A stretch of DNA of 31,112 nucleotides. Origin: Boothiomyces macroporosus. Lineage: Eukaryota > Chytridiomycota > Chytridiomycetes > Rhizophydiales > Terramycetaceae. The notes beneath the pieces were generated by a model. That model saw nothing but the letters and a program-made list of their open reading frames with translations. It was not told the origin of the DNA and did not search any database. Where the stretch lies: contig JADGKB010000138.1 of NCBI GenBank assembly GCA_027604185.1, positions 1 through 31,112 on the forward strand. The letters run 5' to 3'. Shown one piece after another: positions 8,622-20,666 of the stretch; the first letter of the stretch is position 1, and each line of letters starts with the position of its first letter. Position numbers and translations under genes: made by a program.

Positions 8622-10546
8622 CTAGGCAGGAGGGATCAGATGATCAAACTCTTTGATTTCATCAGTCATAGATTCTAGCAAAGTGCTGTCAAGTTCAAAC
8701 ATGTAAATATTTCCGTCGACACAACCCAGAGCCAAATTCTTTCTTTCCTTGTCAGAGATTGCTATAGATTGCACAGTAGTGAACAACTGAAAATCAAGTG
8801 TAAAAGAGGTAAAATTCTCAATTAGATCATAGATATAGAGTATTCCTTTAGAATCTATCGCAAAGAATACTGCTGGTCGATGAGGCGACCATAGAATATC
8901 TACAATTTCGTTTTCTACTTCCCACGTAATCAGTGGCGAATCTATTTCCGTATTGAATAGTGCTATATCTCCATTAGCGTATCCGGCCAAGAACAAGTTT
9001 GGTTTACAGGGTGAGATGGATATACAATTGACACTGTTAATAACCGCATCGTGGATGTGCAACTTGAACTGGATTGGGTGAACTTTACCTTGATGTTTGT
9101 TGTATTGGTTAATAATCTCGTAATCGCTCCCAAAAATATAATTTTGTGATTGAGGTAGCATTTTTGCAGACTTGACATAGTGCTCGGTAGGATACTCTGA
9201 CCTACTATTAAGCATTTTTACTTTAAAGGAGGAGGCTTCCATCTTTCGCCAGCTATTACTTCAATCTTTGTTTTTTCAAGTATAACAGTCCAACTCTGGA
9301 CATTGGCAGTGCTATCAACAGAAGCAATTCTAAACGAATTACGTTGGAAAGAGTATTGAATTAAATCTATGATTGGTGATTTATGATTTTCTTCCAGGTC
9401 ATCTGTAATAGCACTTGGCCATATTGTTGGTGTGTTTTCGAAAACAAACGTTTCAGGATTCTTAAAATCCCAAACCTGTAGACTGCCATCATCAGAGCCT
9501 CCAACTATAATAGAGGGTAATTCCGGAGGGTTGAATATACAATTGATTTCTGGATAGCATACCAAATACCTGCATTAAATAGTAGTACTTTGATGGTAAA
9601 GGATCTCCGATTCTCCACAGAGCAATCACAGTCTTTACTTGATTCAGCGATATTTTAACATTCTTGTAAACTACACAAATAAGTTTAGAAAGTGAATCAA
9701 GGAACAATATTCGCGAAACAGGAGCTTTGATGAATTCCGGAACTTGAAACTTTATAGAGTTTTTCAATAAATCATCATTTAAATTCAAACATGATTCTTT
9801 GAATTCCATGGTTTCGTCTTCTAGGAGGATGGATTCTACCAACTGACCTGCAGATTCTAGAAATCCAGTCAACCGTTTTCCAACTTTATGCTTCTCTGTA
9901 GATTTAGGTCGTTCTATCCATGGAAGCTGCGAATACTCTGCTGCAGTTTCCAGCAATTGGTGAGGTGGTGCTTGCGTCCATCTATCTGTAACCAACCAAT
10001 CATCAGATTGTGAGTCTATTGCACGTGTATCACTATTTGTCTGAATATTTACTTGGCTTGTTTTTTGAGATCCAAAGCTCCTAATGTAAAGCTCATATTC
10101 ATTCATTGGATGCAGCTCAAACAGATCATAGTTTACGAAATCTAGTTGAATTAGATGCGCCAAATCCTTTTGCCTCTTTGATTGCTTGTCGCTGTGTTTT
10201 AGCTTGTTTTTTTCTTTTAGTGCGCTTTGTTGCAGCTCTTGAAGGTCCTTCATCTTGTGAGCAGGCAATTCCATAATGTTGCTGTTACTGCCGGACTCTT
10301 TCTTTTGTTTCAGCTGACTAACCATCGCCAAATCATTCTCTCTTGACATTGCTCTGTTCAGTTCAAAGTGGTTACTCTTTTCAGAGTATTCTTCAAAGCT
10401 GTCGTCGTATTCCTTTGTTAAAATATTCTACTTCGAAATCCTCTTCATAATTGGAATAATCCGGAGTCTTTTCTCTCGATAGCAGCGCTGGCTTGAACTT
10501 GTTCTATATTAGCATCTTGTACTTCCTGGCTCTTTGGCGTGAGCAT
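8622..10546 (-). CDS. DYNC2I1/WDR60-like intermediate chain of cytoplasmic dynein-2
   Basis: A 615-aa WD-repeat protein. Exons complement(8622..9201, 9222..9569, 9589..10412, 10432..10503, 10523..10546), with introns of 20, 19, 19 and 19 nt. The N-terminus has the acidic YEEDFEEYDDSFEEY stretch typical of WDR60. The block IQLDFVNYDLFELHPMNEYE, LYIRSFG and a following DRWTQAPP are diagnostic of WDR60/DYNC2I1. The C-terminal half forms WD40 blades (IIVGGSDDGSLQVWDF, LFLAGYANGDIALFN, LALGCVDGNIYMFE). In other organisms this subunit is part of the dynein-2 motor of retrograde intraflagellar transport, which implies a flagellated stage. It is shorter than animal homologues (about 1000 aa), mostly at the N-terminus. 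The 20-nt intron at 9202-9221 could instead be 17 nt, giving LNRSEY in place of LKSEY. Confidence 0.82.
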
Positions 10547-10572
10547 CTTACGCGTTTCAAAAAACTTTTTTC
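10547..10572. promoter_or_regulatory. Very short divergent promoter between WDR60-like and SPP genes
   Basis: Only 26 bp separate the two start codons, so promoter elements must lie within transcribed or coding sequence, or transcription must be leaderless or bidirectional. No TATA box fits in the gap. Confidence 0.5.
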
Positions 10573-11924
10573 ATGTTTTTGTTTGTTGCTGGACTGTTTA
10601 GCTGCTGCCTGGTAGCAATATACATTGGAAGCCACTTGAGTCTAATAGAAAAAGTAATGCTTACGTAATACAGGAAGAAGAAGAGTACCTGACAACCTAT
10701 GATGCACTGTGGATTCCAATCGCTAGTTCACTTTCGCTGCTGACATTGTACTTGATCATTACTTATTTCGACCCAGAAATCTTGAATTATACGCTAACTG
10801 CGTATATCATGGTCGTCGGAGCTTTTGCGATAAACAAGTACTGGTCATTAACACAGCTTAGTCTTGCACGGGTTGGATTTCCTTGATATCGAGCTAGATC
10901 AGAGTTTGTGTTTGAGACTATCTACAGAAACAACAGATATCTTTTCAATTAATTTTGGAACTATGCATATGCTGACAATCCTGTTTTCATTTGCAATTAC
11001 AGGATTATTTGCTTATACAAGGAACTGGATACTAAACAACATTATTGCGGAAGCATTGGCTATATTCTGCCTTGAAATGATGAAACTATCCACATTCAAA
11101 ACTGGAATGGTTCTGCTTATGCTATTGTTTTTCTATGATATTTACTGGGTATTTGGATCGCAAGCGACGTTTGGAGATAACGTGATGGTGACAGTTGCCA
11201 AATCGCTGGATATTCCAATTAAACTCTTGTTTCCTACAACATTTCCAGAAAGCATGCAAGAGTTTGTGTTTTACGAAGGAAAGTTTTCACTGCTGGGATT
11301 GGGTGATATCGCTATACCAGGAATATTCATAGCTCTCTGTCTGCGGTTTGATTATTTCAATGCATTCAATGTAGATAAGGAAAAGACATTCAAATTTTCT
11401 AAACCATACTTTTATTCCTGTTTATTGTCTTATTTTGTGGGTCTGTCAATTACCCTCTATGTACTGAATGTGTTTGGACATGCTCAGGTATTTGGTTTCT
11501 GAAATAGCCTGCACTCTTGTATCTATCACCTGCATGCATCCTCTCTGTGATTCTCTGTTCTCTGGCGAAAAAACAATTCTATTCTATATTCGAATTCATT
11601 TCAGAAACAGATTCTGACAGCGACAGCTCGATTGAACTTCCAAATTCAGATCCAAACCCAAACCCAAACCCAAACCCAAAGGCTGGTGAAACTGCTGACA
11701 AAAAGAAAGTACCAGGCAAAACAGAAACAAAGGTTAAAGCAACAGAGAGCAAGTCTGCAGATAAAAAGAAGCACAATATTGAAAAGTCTCCTCTTCGTCG
11801 CAGGCTTTACACAGAAGAGAAAGAACATCCGAAAGCACGCACGACTAGATTCAGTGAAGAGGAAATTCCAGTAGAAGAGCTATTAGGTAACCGAATGACT
11901 TTGAGGAATAGAAAAGTAGTTTAA
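10573..11924 (+). CDS. Signal peptide peptidase (presenilin-type intramembrane aspartyl protease)
   Basis: A 430-aa multi-pass ER protease that cleaves leftover signal peptides and type II membrane segments. Exons 10573..10653, 10674..10837, 10857..11487 and 11508..11924, with introns of 20, 19 and 20 nt. The catalytic aspartates are Asp176 in FFYDIYWVFG and Asp232 in GLGDIAIPG. The PAL motif (QPALLYLSPACI, about 292-303) is assembled only by splicing out 11488-11507. The order YD, GxGD, PAL is that of the SPP/presenilin superfamily, and the GLGDI.IPGIFIAL wording is SPP-like. After the last helix comes a cytosolic tail of about 115 residues, Lys/Glu/Ser-rich, with a DPNPNPNPNPK repeat, longer than the short KKEK-like tails of animal SPP. 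Starts at the ATG just after the divergent WDR60-like gene. Confidence 0.93.
11652..11680 (+). repeat. CCCAAA hexamer array inside the SPP tail
   Basis: About five units of CCAAAC/CCCAAA encode alternating Asn-Pro in the cytosolic tail of SPP. It resembles telomere-type sequence only superficially, because it stays in frame within an exon. Confidence 0.85.
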
Positions 11925-12108
11925 ATAAAATTTTAAACAACTTTGATAAGGTTTGATGCTAGCATTGGCAGATGCGTTGTTCGACGAATTCAATTTTAAA
12001 CTTAACCAGTTGTAATATTTCTGACATTGTTCCAGCTATCAGTTTCCTATGTCATCTTTTGGAAGCATAGCGCGACTTTTCATTGAAAAACACGGTATTT
12101 CCAAATAG

Positions 12109-14161
12109 ATGAGTGAAAAAGATATAGTCACTGAATTCGCCGAACCAAAGAAACAGAAATCTTCAGTCAGCTCTATCCCAGCGCAGTTTGGAAAGCGCGT
12201 GCTAAAGTCCAATGCTATGGATGATGATGGAATAGAAGTTTTATCACGATCAAGGAACGAAGTGAATTTCCAAACACAAGAAAATCAGCTTGGTGATGAT
12301 GATGAGAATGAACAGGATGACGAGGAAGGTTTATGTTTCTAATTCAGCTCAAAAGGATGAACGCAAGAGTCTTACTTCCAATAGATCGGCTTCTTTTAAA
12401 GAATCTGCTAAAAAGTCATTGGCAATGTTTGATGAACAGCCAACAAAATCTAGCACTCACCAGAGCAGAGGTAGTTTTACATCATCGAACGGCGGAGGAG
12501 TATTTACAAAGGAGCTCAAAGACCAAAAACTGCTGCATATGAAATGGACTGCTATTTCACTAATCTCAAACATCTTTATGTTTGCGTTAATCTGCCAAGC
12601 GCATACTCCTGAAGGACTGATCCTTACTCAGCTTGGGCCGGTTGTACGACAAGGCGCAGAGGTGTTTATCCTGCTGTGGATGTTTTTCACCCACATTTCC
12701 ACTTTTAGAGCCATGGACGATGGTCTTTCAGCAATCTTTGGCTACTTGCTAACTAGAAAACGAGGATACAGTTTGGCAGTTTGTGGATTTGTTCATTCAT
12801 CACCATTTGAAAAGATTACCTACTCTAGCAACTTGTCGTACCGCAGTCCATGTAGAAAATTCCTAGCGAAATTGTCGTACTTGTGGTTAATCAAGATTTT
12901 CGTTCCAATCTTGATCTTTATAACTTCCATCTCGATTTACTATGAGCCGTATAGATATCTACACTCTAATTTGGGATGCGCAGTTTATACACAAGAGGGT
13001 GTTCCGTTCGACAAGAAATGGCCGACTCTAGAGACTGAAATGGGAATTGGAGAGTTGGTATTTGGTAATTCGTTTGGAATACTACGGTCAGAGCAAAATG
13101 TTGCTAATTCTACGTTTATAGTTGGGCCAGCTCTTGTCGACACTTGTGAAGATGGCACAACCATTGAAGGGCCAGGGTATGTTGCTTCATTGTTGTCTAC
13201 CTGCGCATGCGCCAATTCTCTAAATGCTAATGATATGGAAATAGCTGGTGTCGATCCAAATGTAGCACCACAGATGGCTTCTCAAGTTTCGCTATTGAGC
13301 AACATATCTGGAATCATTAATTACGTCGAATACGTTGACCATCAAACTGTTAATGTTACCAGTATACTAACTGGAACACAACTCTGTGGACAAAGTATTC
13401 CAAGTAATGAACCATACCCAGTTTGTGTTACTACTATAAACAACCACCTTGAAGCACTAATTTTGGTTCAATTCATGACTGATGGGACATCAGCTTCTAT
13501 AGCTCCAGCTCTGTCTACTATAGTAAGCACTGGAGCACCAGCTAATATTACTTGGATATACCAATCTTTGGTCAATATTTTAGGAGGCACAATTTCGTCA
13601 ACCACTCTTCCACAGGTATACCCCGGTGCCCAAAATCCACTGCTATGGTGGATGACTTCCAACATGATTACACTTGATCCTTCTATCTTGGAACCTGGAA
13701 TGGAAACTACAATTGCATTGATCTTGAGAGGAGCAGTTCAACGAACATTTAGTTCTATTGGTACAAGCTGTGTTCAGAGTGTCATTGATGATAATTACAC
13801 GATCTTGTATATAACAGATTTGGGATTCCAAATAGCAATCATATTTTTCGTGTTTGAGCTGTTAATGGTACTCTTGTCGTTTACTGGATTTATCCCATGG
13901 ATTCTTTCAACGGACATCAGAGGCCCAGGCGTACGCTTGGTAACAGACAAGACATTTTTCACAATCATGGTGAACGAAACCAATGTAAGCGCGTTTGGTA
14001 TCGATACTACTATGGATACCATTGATATATGGACAAAGCTGGATTTTATAGTTCGAATTGGCGAAAGTATCCAGACGGTTGATGACCAAGCAGTCGGACA
14101 GATTATTATGGATGCACCAAAGTTTGTTACTTCTATCAAGAGGGATAAAGCGTACCATTGA
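12109..14161 (+). CDS. Orphan multi-pass membrane protein with large non-cytosolic domain
   Basis: A 677-aa protein I cannot assign. Exons 12109..12328 and 12348..14161; the 19-nt intron is GTTTATGTTTCTAATTCAG. Residues 1-135 are charged and Ser-rich (probably disordered and cytosolic). Hydrophobic helices lie at about 140-160 (WTAISLISNIFMFALIC), 176-192 (AEVFILLWMFF) and 253-272 (IKIFVPILIFITSISIYY). A domain of about 290 residues follows, with Cys and several N-glycosylation sequons (NST, NIS, NVT, NIT, NYT), then a helix at about 567-587 (IAIIFFVFELLMVLLSF) and a 90-residue tail. The layout suggests a surface protein or receptor-like protein. The start is the first ATG in the open frame. 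Similar three-plus-one topologies occur among lineage-specific proteins of early-diverging fungi, but no named family is claimed. Confidence 0.75.
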
Positions 14162-14409
14162 AATAGATTTTTACAGCTGATTTGCTCATGTAAATTGTTC
14201 TTATAAGATTCTCACCTTTTCTCACTTAAACTCCTATCTAGCGGGTATAGCTGGTTCCCATTCCTATCAGACCCTTTTAACACCCATCTTTCTCGCCGCA
14301 CCTCCTATTTCGCTTGTGCTTGCTCTCCAGTTCCTCCCTTGCCATGTATCCGACAAGACAAATTTACTCCCTCAACTGATCCAAGAAAATCTTTCGCGCC
14401 TCAATCGTA

Positions 14410-15045
14410 ATGGAAAAACAACTATTCAACCTGAAATTTACAGCCAAGCAATTGGAGCGCATGGCAAAGAAAGCGACAAAGGACGAGGGACTAGAAAAAC
14501 AAAAACTTAAAAAAGTTTCGTTTATTAACACAGGCTCTTCAGCAAGGGAATCAGGAAGGAGCAAGAATTTACGCAGCGAATGCAATAAGGAAAAAGAACG
14601 AATCGCTGAATTTCCTACGGTTTGTTTATCTAACATAGACTGGCTTCCAGGGTTGATGCGACAGCGTCTCGAGTCCAAACGGCGGTAACAATGAAACAAC
14701 TCACTTCGTCAATGGCAAGCGTAGTAAAAGGAATGGAAAAGGCAATGGCGACAATGAATCTTGAACAGATATCACTAGTGATGGATAAGTTTGAACAGCA
14801 GTTTGAAGACTTGGATGTACAGACAGAATACATGGAGAATAGTATGGGCCAAACAACTGCAATTACAACTCCTGGCGACCAAGTCAATGAGCTGATGCAA
14901 CAGGTAAGTGAGGTTAACTCAGGTCGCGGAAGAGAATGGACTTGAGATGCAAATGAATATGCCTTCAGCGTCAGACGTAAAGCTGCAACCAGCAAAGGAA
15001 AATGACGAGTTGGGAGCGAGACTTGCAAAGCTGCGTTCCGGATAA
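14410..15045 (+). CDS. CHMP1: CHMP1 / Did2 (Vps46) ESCRT-III subunit
   Basis: A 192-aa ESCRT-III protein acting at endosomes in multivesicular-body sorting and membrane scission, recruiting the Vps4 ATPase. Exons 14410..14514, 14534..14619, 14639..14903 and 14923..15045, with three introns of 19 nt each. Once spliced it is collinear with CHMP1 throughout: LFNLKFTAKQLERMAKKA at the start, then GARIYAANAIRKKNE, LASRVDATASRVQTAVTMK and MDKFEQQFEDLDVQ. The tail DELGARLAKLRSG is the MIT-interacting motif that binds Vps4. The usual length is 196-204 aa. It lies 59 bp upstream of TRAPPC11 on the same strand. Confidence 0.96.
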
Positions 15046-15104
15046 TAAATCATTAATCTTTAAATTTGTTGCGAAAAGTTTCCCCAAAAAGTTGAACACG
15101 CATC

Positions 15105-18100
15105 ATGGAAGTTTATAAACCGCTTCTGTTCCTGCTGCCAGAAAAAGACTCGCAAGCAACAAGGGATACAATCGCGGCTATAAAGGAGCTTAAATCATAT
15201 CACATCATCACTATAGACAAAATCACTGATCAATTCAAAAAGTACAAATCGCTGTCACCAAACAGAGAAGGAACAGAGCTATACCCAGATGGCATCATTA
15301 GCAACGAGTGGATCACCAAGCATGAAAAGCATCTTTCAAACGTTTGTTTGCTCGTATCGGAAATGTACGAAATGAAAGACAAGGATCCTCTAGGAGGAAT
15401 TAACATGGAAAAAGACTATGACTTGCTCACCATCCAGCAAATCAACGAGAAGCGGTACTTTATACTAATGTAGTATCCTGGCAAACAGCATTGGCTCCAA
15501 ATTTGGCGTTTTGTTTATCATAAAGCAAGAAAATCAACAGACACATGATAGGCTGCAGAATTTCAGAAAAACATGTCACTTGGACAAAACCCAAGTATTT
15601 ACCTTTAAAGATCAAATCACTTTCCAAAAACCACTTGTCGAATTGTCAAACTTGTATTGCAAAGACCGAGAAAAGAAAATCAAAAAGAAAAAGATTGGAG
15701 CGAGTACTAATATGAATGCCAGGTATGATTTCAAATTGGGGTATTTCTGCGAAACGCGGTTTGATTACGATCAAGCAATCAAGCATTACCAAAACAGTTA
15801 TTTGAATCTATTGGAGATTATGATACCAGAACCAACGGAAACTCACATTGATTTGTTTTCTAAGAGATGGAAGCATATATTTGGATTACTGGATAAGATT
15901 TGTGCAAGAGTAAATTCTTACTAAGCCAGATTATCCTACTTTTGATTATTCAAAACCAGCCTGTGGATGCCCTGTACCACCTGCATCGACATGTATTACA
16001 TTTAAAAGACTTTCCCTGTTTCGAATCTCAGTTTTTTACAAATTACATTTTTACCAGCAATGTGATCAACCAGATGCATCTAGTAAACGTACAAGGAGGA
16101 GGATCATTCTATTACTGGTATTGGATACATTTGCAATACAGGTAAATTAGTTTTTTGATCTAGATTGTTTGGTGATGTGGTTGAAAAGCTTAAATTACCG
16201 CTTCCTTACCCTGTTCCTGGGAGCACTGCAAACGCAGCGTTAAGCTTACTCAATAGTGTCGCGACAAGTGGAAATAACTGGATGGGTAACCCTGGTGGTA
16301 CTGTGTTTGGCCCCTATTCAAGCGTAAACACACTCTTTACTGTTCAACAATCTGGATTCTACTATTTAGTAGCTGCAAAGGGATTAGAAGATGCTTGGAT
16401 TAGATATAATGGTGCTGTTAGTATGCCGGATGGTGTAGGGCAGCCAGAGTTTATCGTTGAAAAAATGCAAGAATTTCAAAACTATGATTTTCCAGGAAAT
16501 ATTATTGAATTACTATCCAGAGCATACGAGACATTCAAAAGGTTGAAATACTCTAGACTGACATTGTACATTGCGTCCGAGATTGCCCGCATTTATTCTG
16601 AAAGCCACCAGTATGATTTGTCCATTAAATTTTATGATCGCATATCGAAAACTTATCGAAAAGAATTGTGGTTTGGGTTACTAGGTCACATACTTTTCCA
16701 AACTTATCGATGTGCCAGAAATATAAACGATAGTAAAACAATGGTGGAATGTGCAGTTGAATCTCTGTATCCAGAGTGTGGTGTTGAACTTGAAATACCA
16801 GAGGGTGAATACCAAGTGGATATGGAAATGATTACTAAATTCTTGCAAGTGGATTTCCAATTCTATACTGGGTATGGTCAAGTAAATAACGAACAAAAGT
16901 ACCAGATTATATTAAAAATGTTGGGAAAGCCAATCCAAATCGATGAAATTAGAATTCGATTTAATCTTCCGCAATTCGACGCTACCATCAGACCAAACGG
17001 GTACAGTGAAGCGTTGATTGGGTATTGCAAGAATGAAGCAAAGATTCCACAAAAAGGCCAAACAGTTGTGATTGAAGGCTCGCTGCTTCCCACAAAGCAT
17101 TTGCATATTGAAGCACAGAGTATTCTGATTGTATCCAAAGGACTGTCTCTAATATACAAACTGCAAGACAAGAAACTTCGTTGGTACGAAAATGGAAAGT
17201 TTGTTGATATTTCTGGTAGTAGAGATGTGCGCGTTGAGCAAAGGGAGCCAAATATTGTATTGGAAACCCAAGTTCATAATGGATTCACTGATCAAGATAT
17301 TACATTTACATTCAAAGGAAAATCTACGGAAACTATTGATTCTTTCCTTGTCCTACAGACAAAGTGCATTATTGGGGATGGAAACAAGCAGATTGATACT
17401 TCATGCACTGTCGAGTCTCTGATTGAAGTCGGAGTGCTCTCCCCTGGGCAAGAGTTCCACAAAGACACTATATTCAAAAGCAGTAAAGCTGGAATCAAGC
17501 ATTACGTTGTAACTGCATACATGTACCCAGGCAAACCAGAAACTGTAGATTTTGGAGATACGAAATGGCTGTGGAAGGAATTCAAAGAAAAACAGGTTGT
17601 TATTGAAAACATGTTTGAAGTATCTTTTGAGCACAAGCAACAGTGTCGTTTAGCCATTCCAGAACGGTTTGGTCCTGGGAAAACCACAAAGAAAATCTTT
17701 GAATGGCTGTTTACCATTCAGTTGGTTTCCAATGAAAAAGTAGAATTAAAGTCAACGGAAATGATATCAGAAAGGAATTGCGTTTTATTAGGTGGTGGCT
17801 CGATGCGAAGTATGATCAAGAGTGATAAAGAAACAATTCTGTACAAGGTGGAAGCCAAAGTAGATGTTTTCCAACCAGCTACGAAACTCGAGATTGGTCA
17901 GCTGAAAATCAATTGGATAAAGTACTTTAGATTAACATAGAAATGGAGAATATAGTTCGATAATAGAGCTGCCTAAACCCGATATTCCAACAGAATTACT
18001 CCGTGTGCATGCAAAAATTCCTGGAAATTTAAAGATATCGCAACCGTTCTTGATTGAATACACTATCCAGAATCTCACACTTCACGTAGCTGAATTAGTT

Positions 18101-18358
18101 ACTCTGTTTGAACCAACCGACAACTTTTTCTATGCTGGCTACAAACAAAAATTGGTTCGAATTCTGCCGCTTGGTACCAGCAAGCTTATTGTGAACGTTA
18201 TTGGAATGAAGAGTGGGTTAGGAAGAGTGCCGGTTCTACGTATTATGAAAAAGAGTGACTTTGAGAAACGGGACAGTGATACTATTGATTTAAGCAAATG
18301 CTTTGATGTTGCCGGTGAAAGGGATGGATTGATGGTTTACATCAACCCAAATAAATAA
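15105..18358 (+). CDS. TRAPPC11: TRAPPC11 / Foie gras homologue, TRAPP complex subunit
   Basis: A 1057-aa protein of the TRAPP tethering complex (ER-Golgi traffic, Rab GEF regulation). Exons 15105..15454, 15474..15909, 15930..16141, 16164..17921 and 17941..18358, with introns of 19, 20, 22 and 19 nt. After the N-terminal region (YPDGIISNEWITKHEKHL), family-specific segments follow in order: YDFKLGYFCETRFDYDQAIKHY and the WIHLQYRLFGDVVEKL stretch (foie-gras region), GFYYLVAAKGLEDA, IKFYDRISKTYRKELWFGLL, and C-terminal beta-sandwich (gryzun-type) segments ending ILPLGTSKLIVNVIGMKSGLGRVPVLRI. Human TRAPPC11 is of similar size (about 1130 aa). The third exon reads about 35 residues longer than expected before the WIHLQYR block, so a further in-frame intron, for example a 27-nt candidate near 16031-16057, cannot be excluded. 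Confidence 0.9.
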
Positions 18359-18460
18359 CTGTTTTCGTAATTCATCTATCCATCAACACCCTAACGAATT
18401 TATATTCTCGTATTACTTTAATCACTTGCATATTTTCACGAACGCGTCTTTCCAAACAAA

Positions 18461-19092
18461 ATGGTGAGCTTCAAAAACATTCAAAAGAAATGGGACAAGG
18501 CAAAGAAATGGGATTACGAGCAAACTCTACGCAAAGTAAAAGATACAGCCAATTTCGAAATAGATAAATCTGGCAGATTCGCTGGACGCTTCTTTCAAAT
18601 CGCCCTCAGTCTGATTTCCTACTACTGGCTTGGAGCTCAAAACTCTGTACTAGTAGCGAAATATGGGTTGGCATCTACGAATAACGCAATGATGTACTAG
18701 TCATTAACCATAGCTTTTTCGCAATTATTAGTCCTATCGTCAGCGGATTGCTTATCGCAGTGTATATCACGCCATGGTTCGGCAAGAACTGGACTTCTCG
18801 CAGAATTCTTAGTATTGAAACGTTTTTTGATTTGTTCATGATGATGGGATGGATTTGTGGGTTTGGTGTCGAATTGACTTCTGTTGGGACTGGATGTAGT
18901 TTACAAACTTGGATTGATGGGTGTACTAGCTTTAATTGGCTGGCTGCTTGGTTATTCTTTTTGTTTGTTGCTTGGGCAGCTGGGTTGTTTTTTGATTGTA
19001 CTGCTTGGTACAGAGGTGTATTCGCTGGCAACGAGATTGACGCTGATGTGTTGTTGGACATAAGAAGAAGTGGCAGGCAAACTCGTCGCTAA
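18461..19092 (+). CDS. Fungal MARVEL-domain membrane protein
   Basis: A 203-aa four-helix membrane protein. Exons 18461..18693 and 18714..19092; the 20-nt intron is GTACTAGTCATTAACCATAG. A basic amphipathic N-terminus of about 45 residues is followed by hydrophobic helices around RFFQIALSLISYYWL, IFFAIISPIVSGLLIAVY, ETFFDLFMMMGWICGFGVEL and NWLAAWLFFLFVAWAAGLFF, then a short basic tail. Spacing, the CSLQTWIDGCTSF loop between helices 3 and 4 and the helix 3 wording fit fungal MARVEL proteins (Nce102-like membrane-organising proteins). No catalytic role is expected. It converges on the next gene with 43 bp between stop codons. Confidence 0.75.
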
Positions 19093-19135
19093 TAAAGTGC
19101 TTTTGGTTTTTTATCAAGCTTGACATCTATTTATT

Positions 19136-20666
19136 CTAAAAGTATATTGGGTTAACACCTCCGTGAAGGTGGCTTTCGATTACATTCTCGAAAGGCTTGG
19201 TATCAGTCACTTCAAACATTGGGCAGGAAAAATTAAAGTTCAGTATGTACCGTCTTCCTTCCAAATGCTGGGCTTGTAAGTAACGAAGCGGAAACGTCCG
19301 CTGCTTTGAAGCCAATTCGTCTTTATAGAATAATTCATACAGGTCCCATTTTTCTACATAATGAAGATTCAGTTCCTTGTCTTGCCCTTTAATGCTAGTC
19401 TTCAAGATTGCTTTGGATTTTTCCAATTCACCAATACACACAAGTGATTCATCATAATCCAGAAACAAATCGTTTTGTCCCTGAAGCACTCTGATATACC
19501 CAGGCTTGGTAGAGTCATATATCCGAAAAGTGTTGTCCACAGAAACTTTGAATTTCAAATTTTTGCCGATATCATAGCTTTCACCGTCGTACTCTAGTTG
19601 GTAATAGCTTGCGACTTTTCCGTTTACAGTCAATACTTTGCTTTCCAGCTTTCCTTTTGAAACTATATATCCAATAACATCTGGGCATGACGGACAGCCT
19701 TTATCTGCAGTCGTGGATACATTTCTGTCACATTCCGGAGAAGCCCCAATAGAATACATGCCTTCTTTCAAAGAAGCCAAGTCAAGCTTGAATCCTTGCG
19801 TTAGTGAGCTCACTGGCGAGCTAAAGTAATTGGACACTTCTGTTTTCCAATCAATGTAATCTTTTTCGATTCCCTTGTCTTTTAAAGTTAGTGCGGGAGT
19901 TGAATTGTATGAAACTAGTTTCTTCATAGAGGCTGGTATAAGTGGGAGCTTTGAGTCGCATTTTATAGGGGAAACTGGCGAGATGTCCTCTGTGTCTGCT
20001 TCATACGTCCAATTGCTTAGCAGCTCGCGAATACTGACCGTTGAAATAGGCGGTTCAGACTTGGGCGCTTCCTTTACATTCTCTTTGGTAGCTCCTGCTG
20101 GAGATTGATTGAATATTGTAAAGTCTTTTTTGGAATAACCATCTATAGAAGCTGCGCCACAAAATAGTGGTGGGATATTGGATATTGCAGGATTAACTCT
20201 GTTTCCAAAAATATCGGTATCATCATTCGTGTAATCTAATATATCGTTTTCCCCGCTATTTCCTGTTTGGTTTATTCCCAATTCTGATTTGTGGATTTCT
20301 GAACAAGTGGTAGGAAGTGCGACTGGTGGTTGTTCCCCAGTTATAGGAGGTCTTGGTTCATCAACCATATTGTAAAATGTAGTTTCTACATATTAAAATT
20401 AAATTACGAAGTTCCAGCTCTGGGTTTCGCTTGCGGTAACTGTTTGCAATAGCCACTCTCAATAGTGGTTGAGAAACTTGTCTTTTCAATCCTCTAAACG
20501 CACCATGTCTGCGGATTGGTGGCATAGGTTCTGCTTTCTGTTTCCTTGGGAATTGTGGTTCAACTGTCTTTGCTTTTGAGGATTTCTTCTTTATTTGAAA
20601 GTAGTCAGGATATGGACTGTGGACCGTTGTCGACTCGCTGTGCCTTCGCTTGTGATTCCTGTTCAT
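19136..20666 (-). CDS. DUF1684-like protein, paralogue A
   Basis: A 502-aa protein. Exons complement(19136..20385, 20408..20666); the 22-nt intron lies at 20386-20407. The N-terminal half is low complexity with a basic start (MNRNHKRRH). Residues about 265-500 align with paralogues B and C: LTQGFKLDL...EGMYSIGA, GCPSCPDVIGYI, FPLRYLQ, ILNFNFSCP and a final HGGVNPIYF. The order (GxxxxG strand, CPD..G, aromatic D/S..K stretch, R.YPLR, DFN-like stretch, AG-like end) resembles DUF1684, a bacterial and fungal family of unknown function. This copy is the most divergent of the three and lacks the HDLSR.YY motif of the others. An in-frame ATG at 20726 would add 20 residues. Function unknown. Confidence 0.7.

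Noticed and set aside
11652..11680. CCCAAA array as an interstitial telomere repeat
   Set aside because: It stays in frame in the SPP tail exon, is short and does not match the common TTAGGG-type telomere.
16031..16057. In-frame 27-nt intron in TRAPPC11 exon 3
   Set aside because: The length is outside the observed range and the reading frame is open without removing it; kept only as a possibility.
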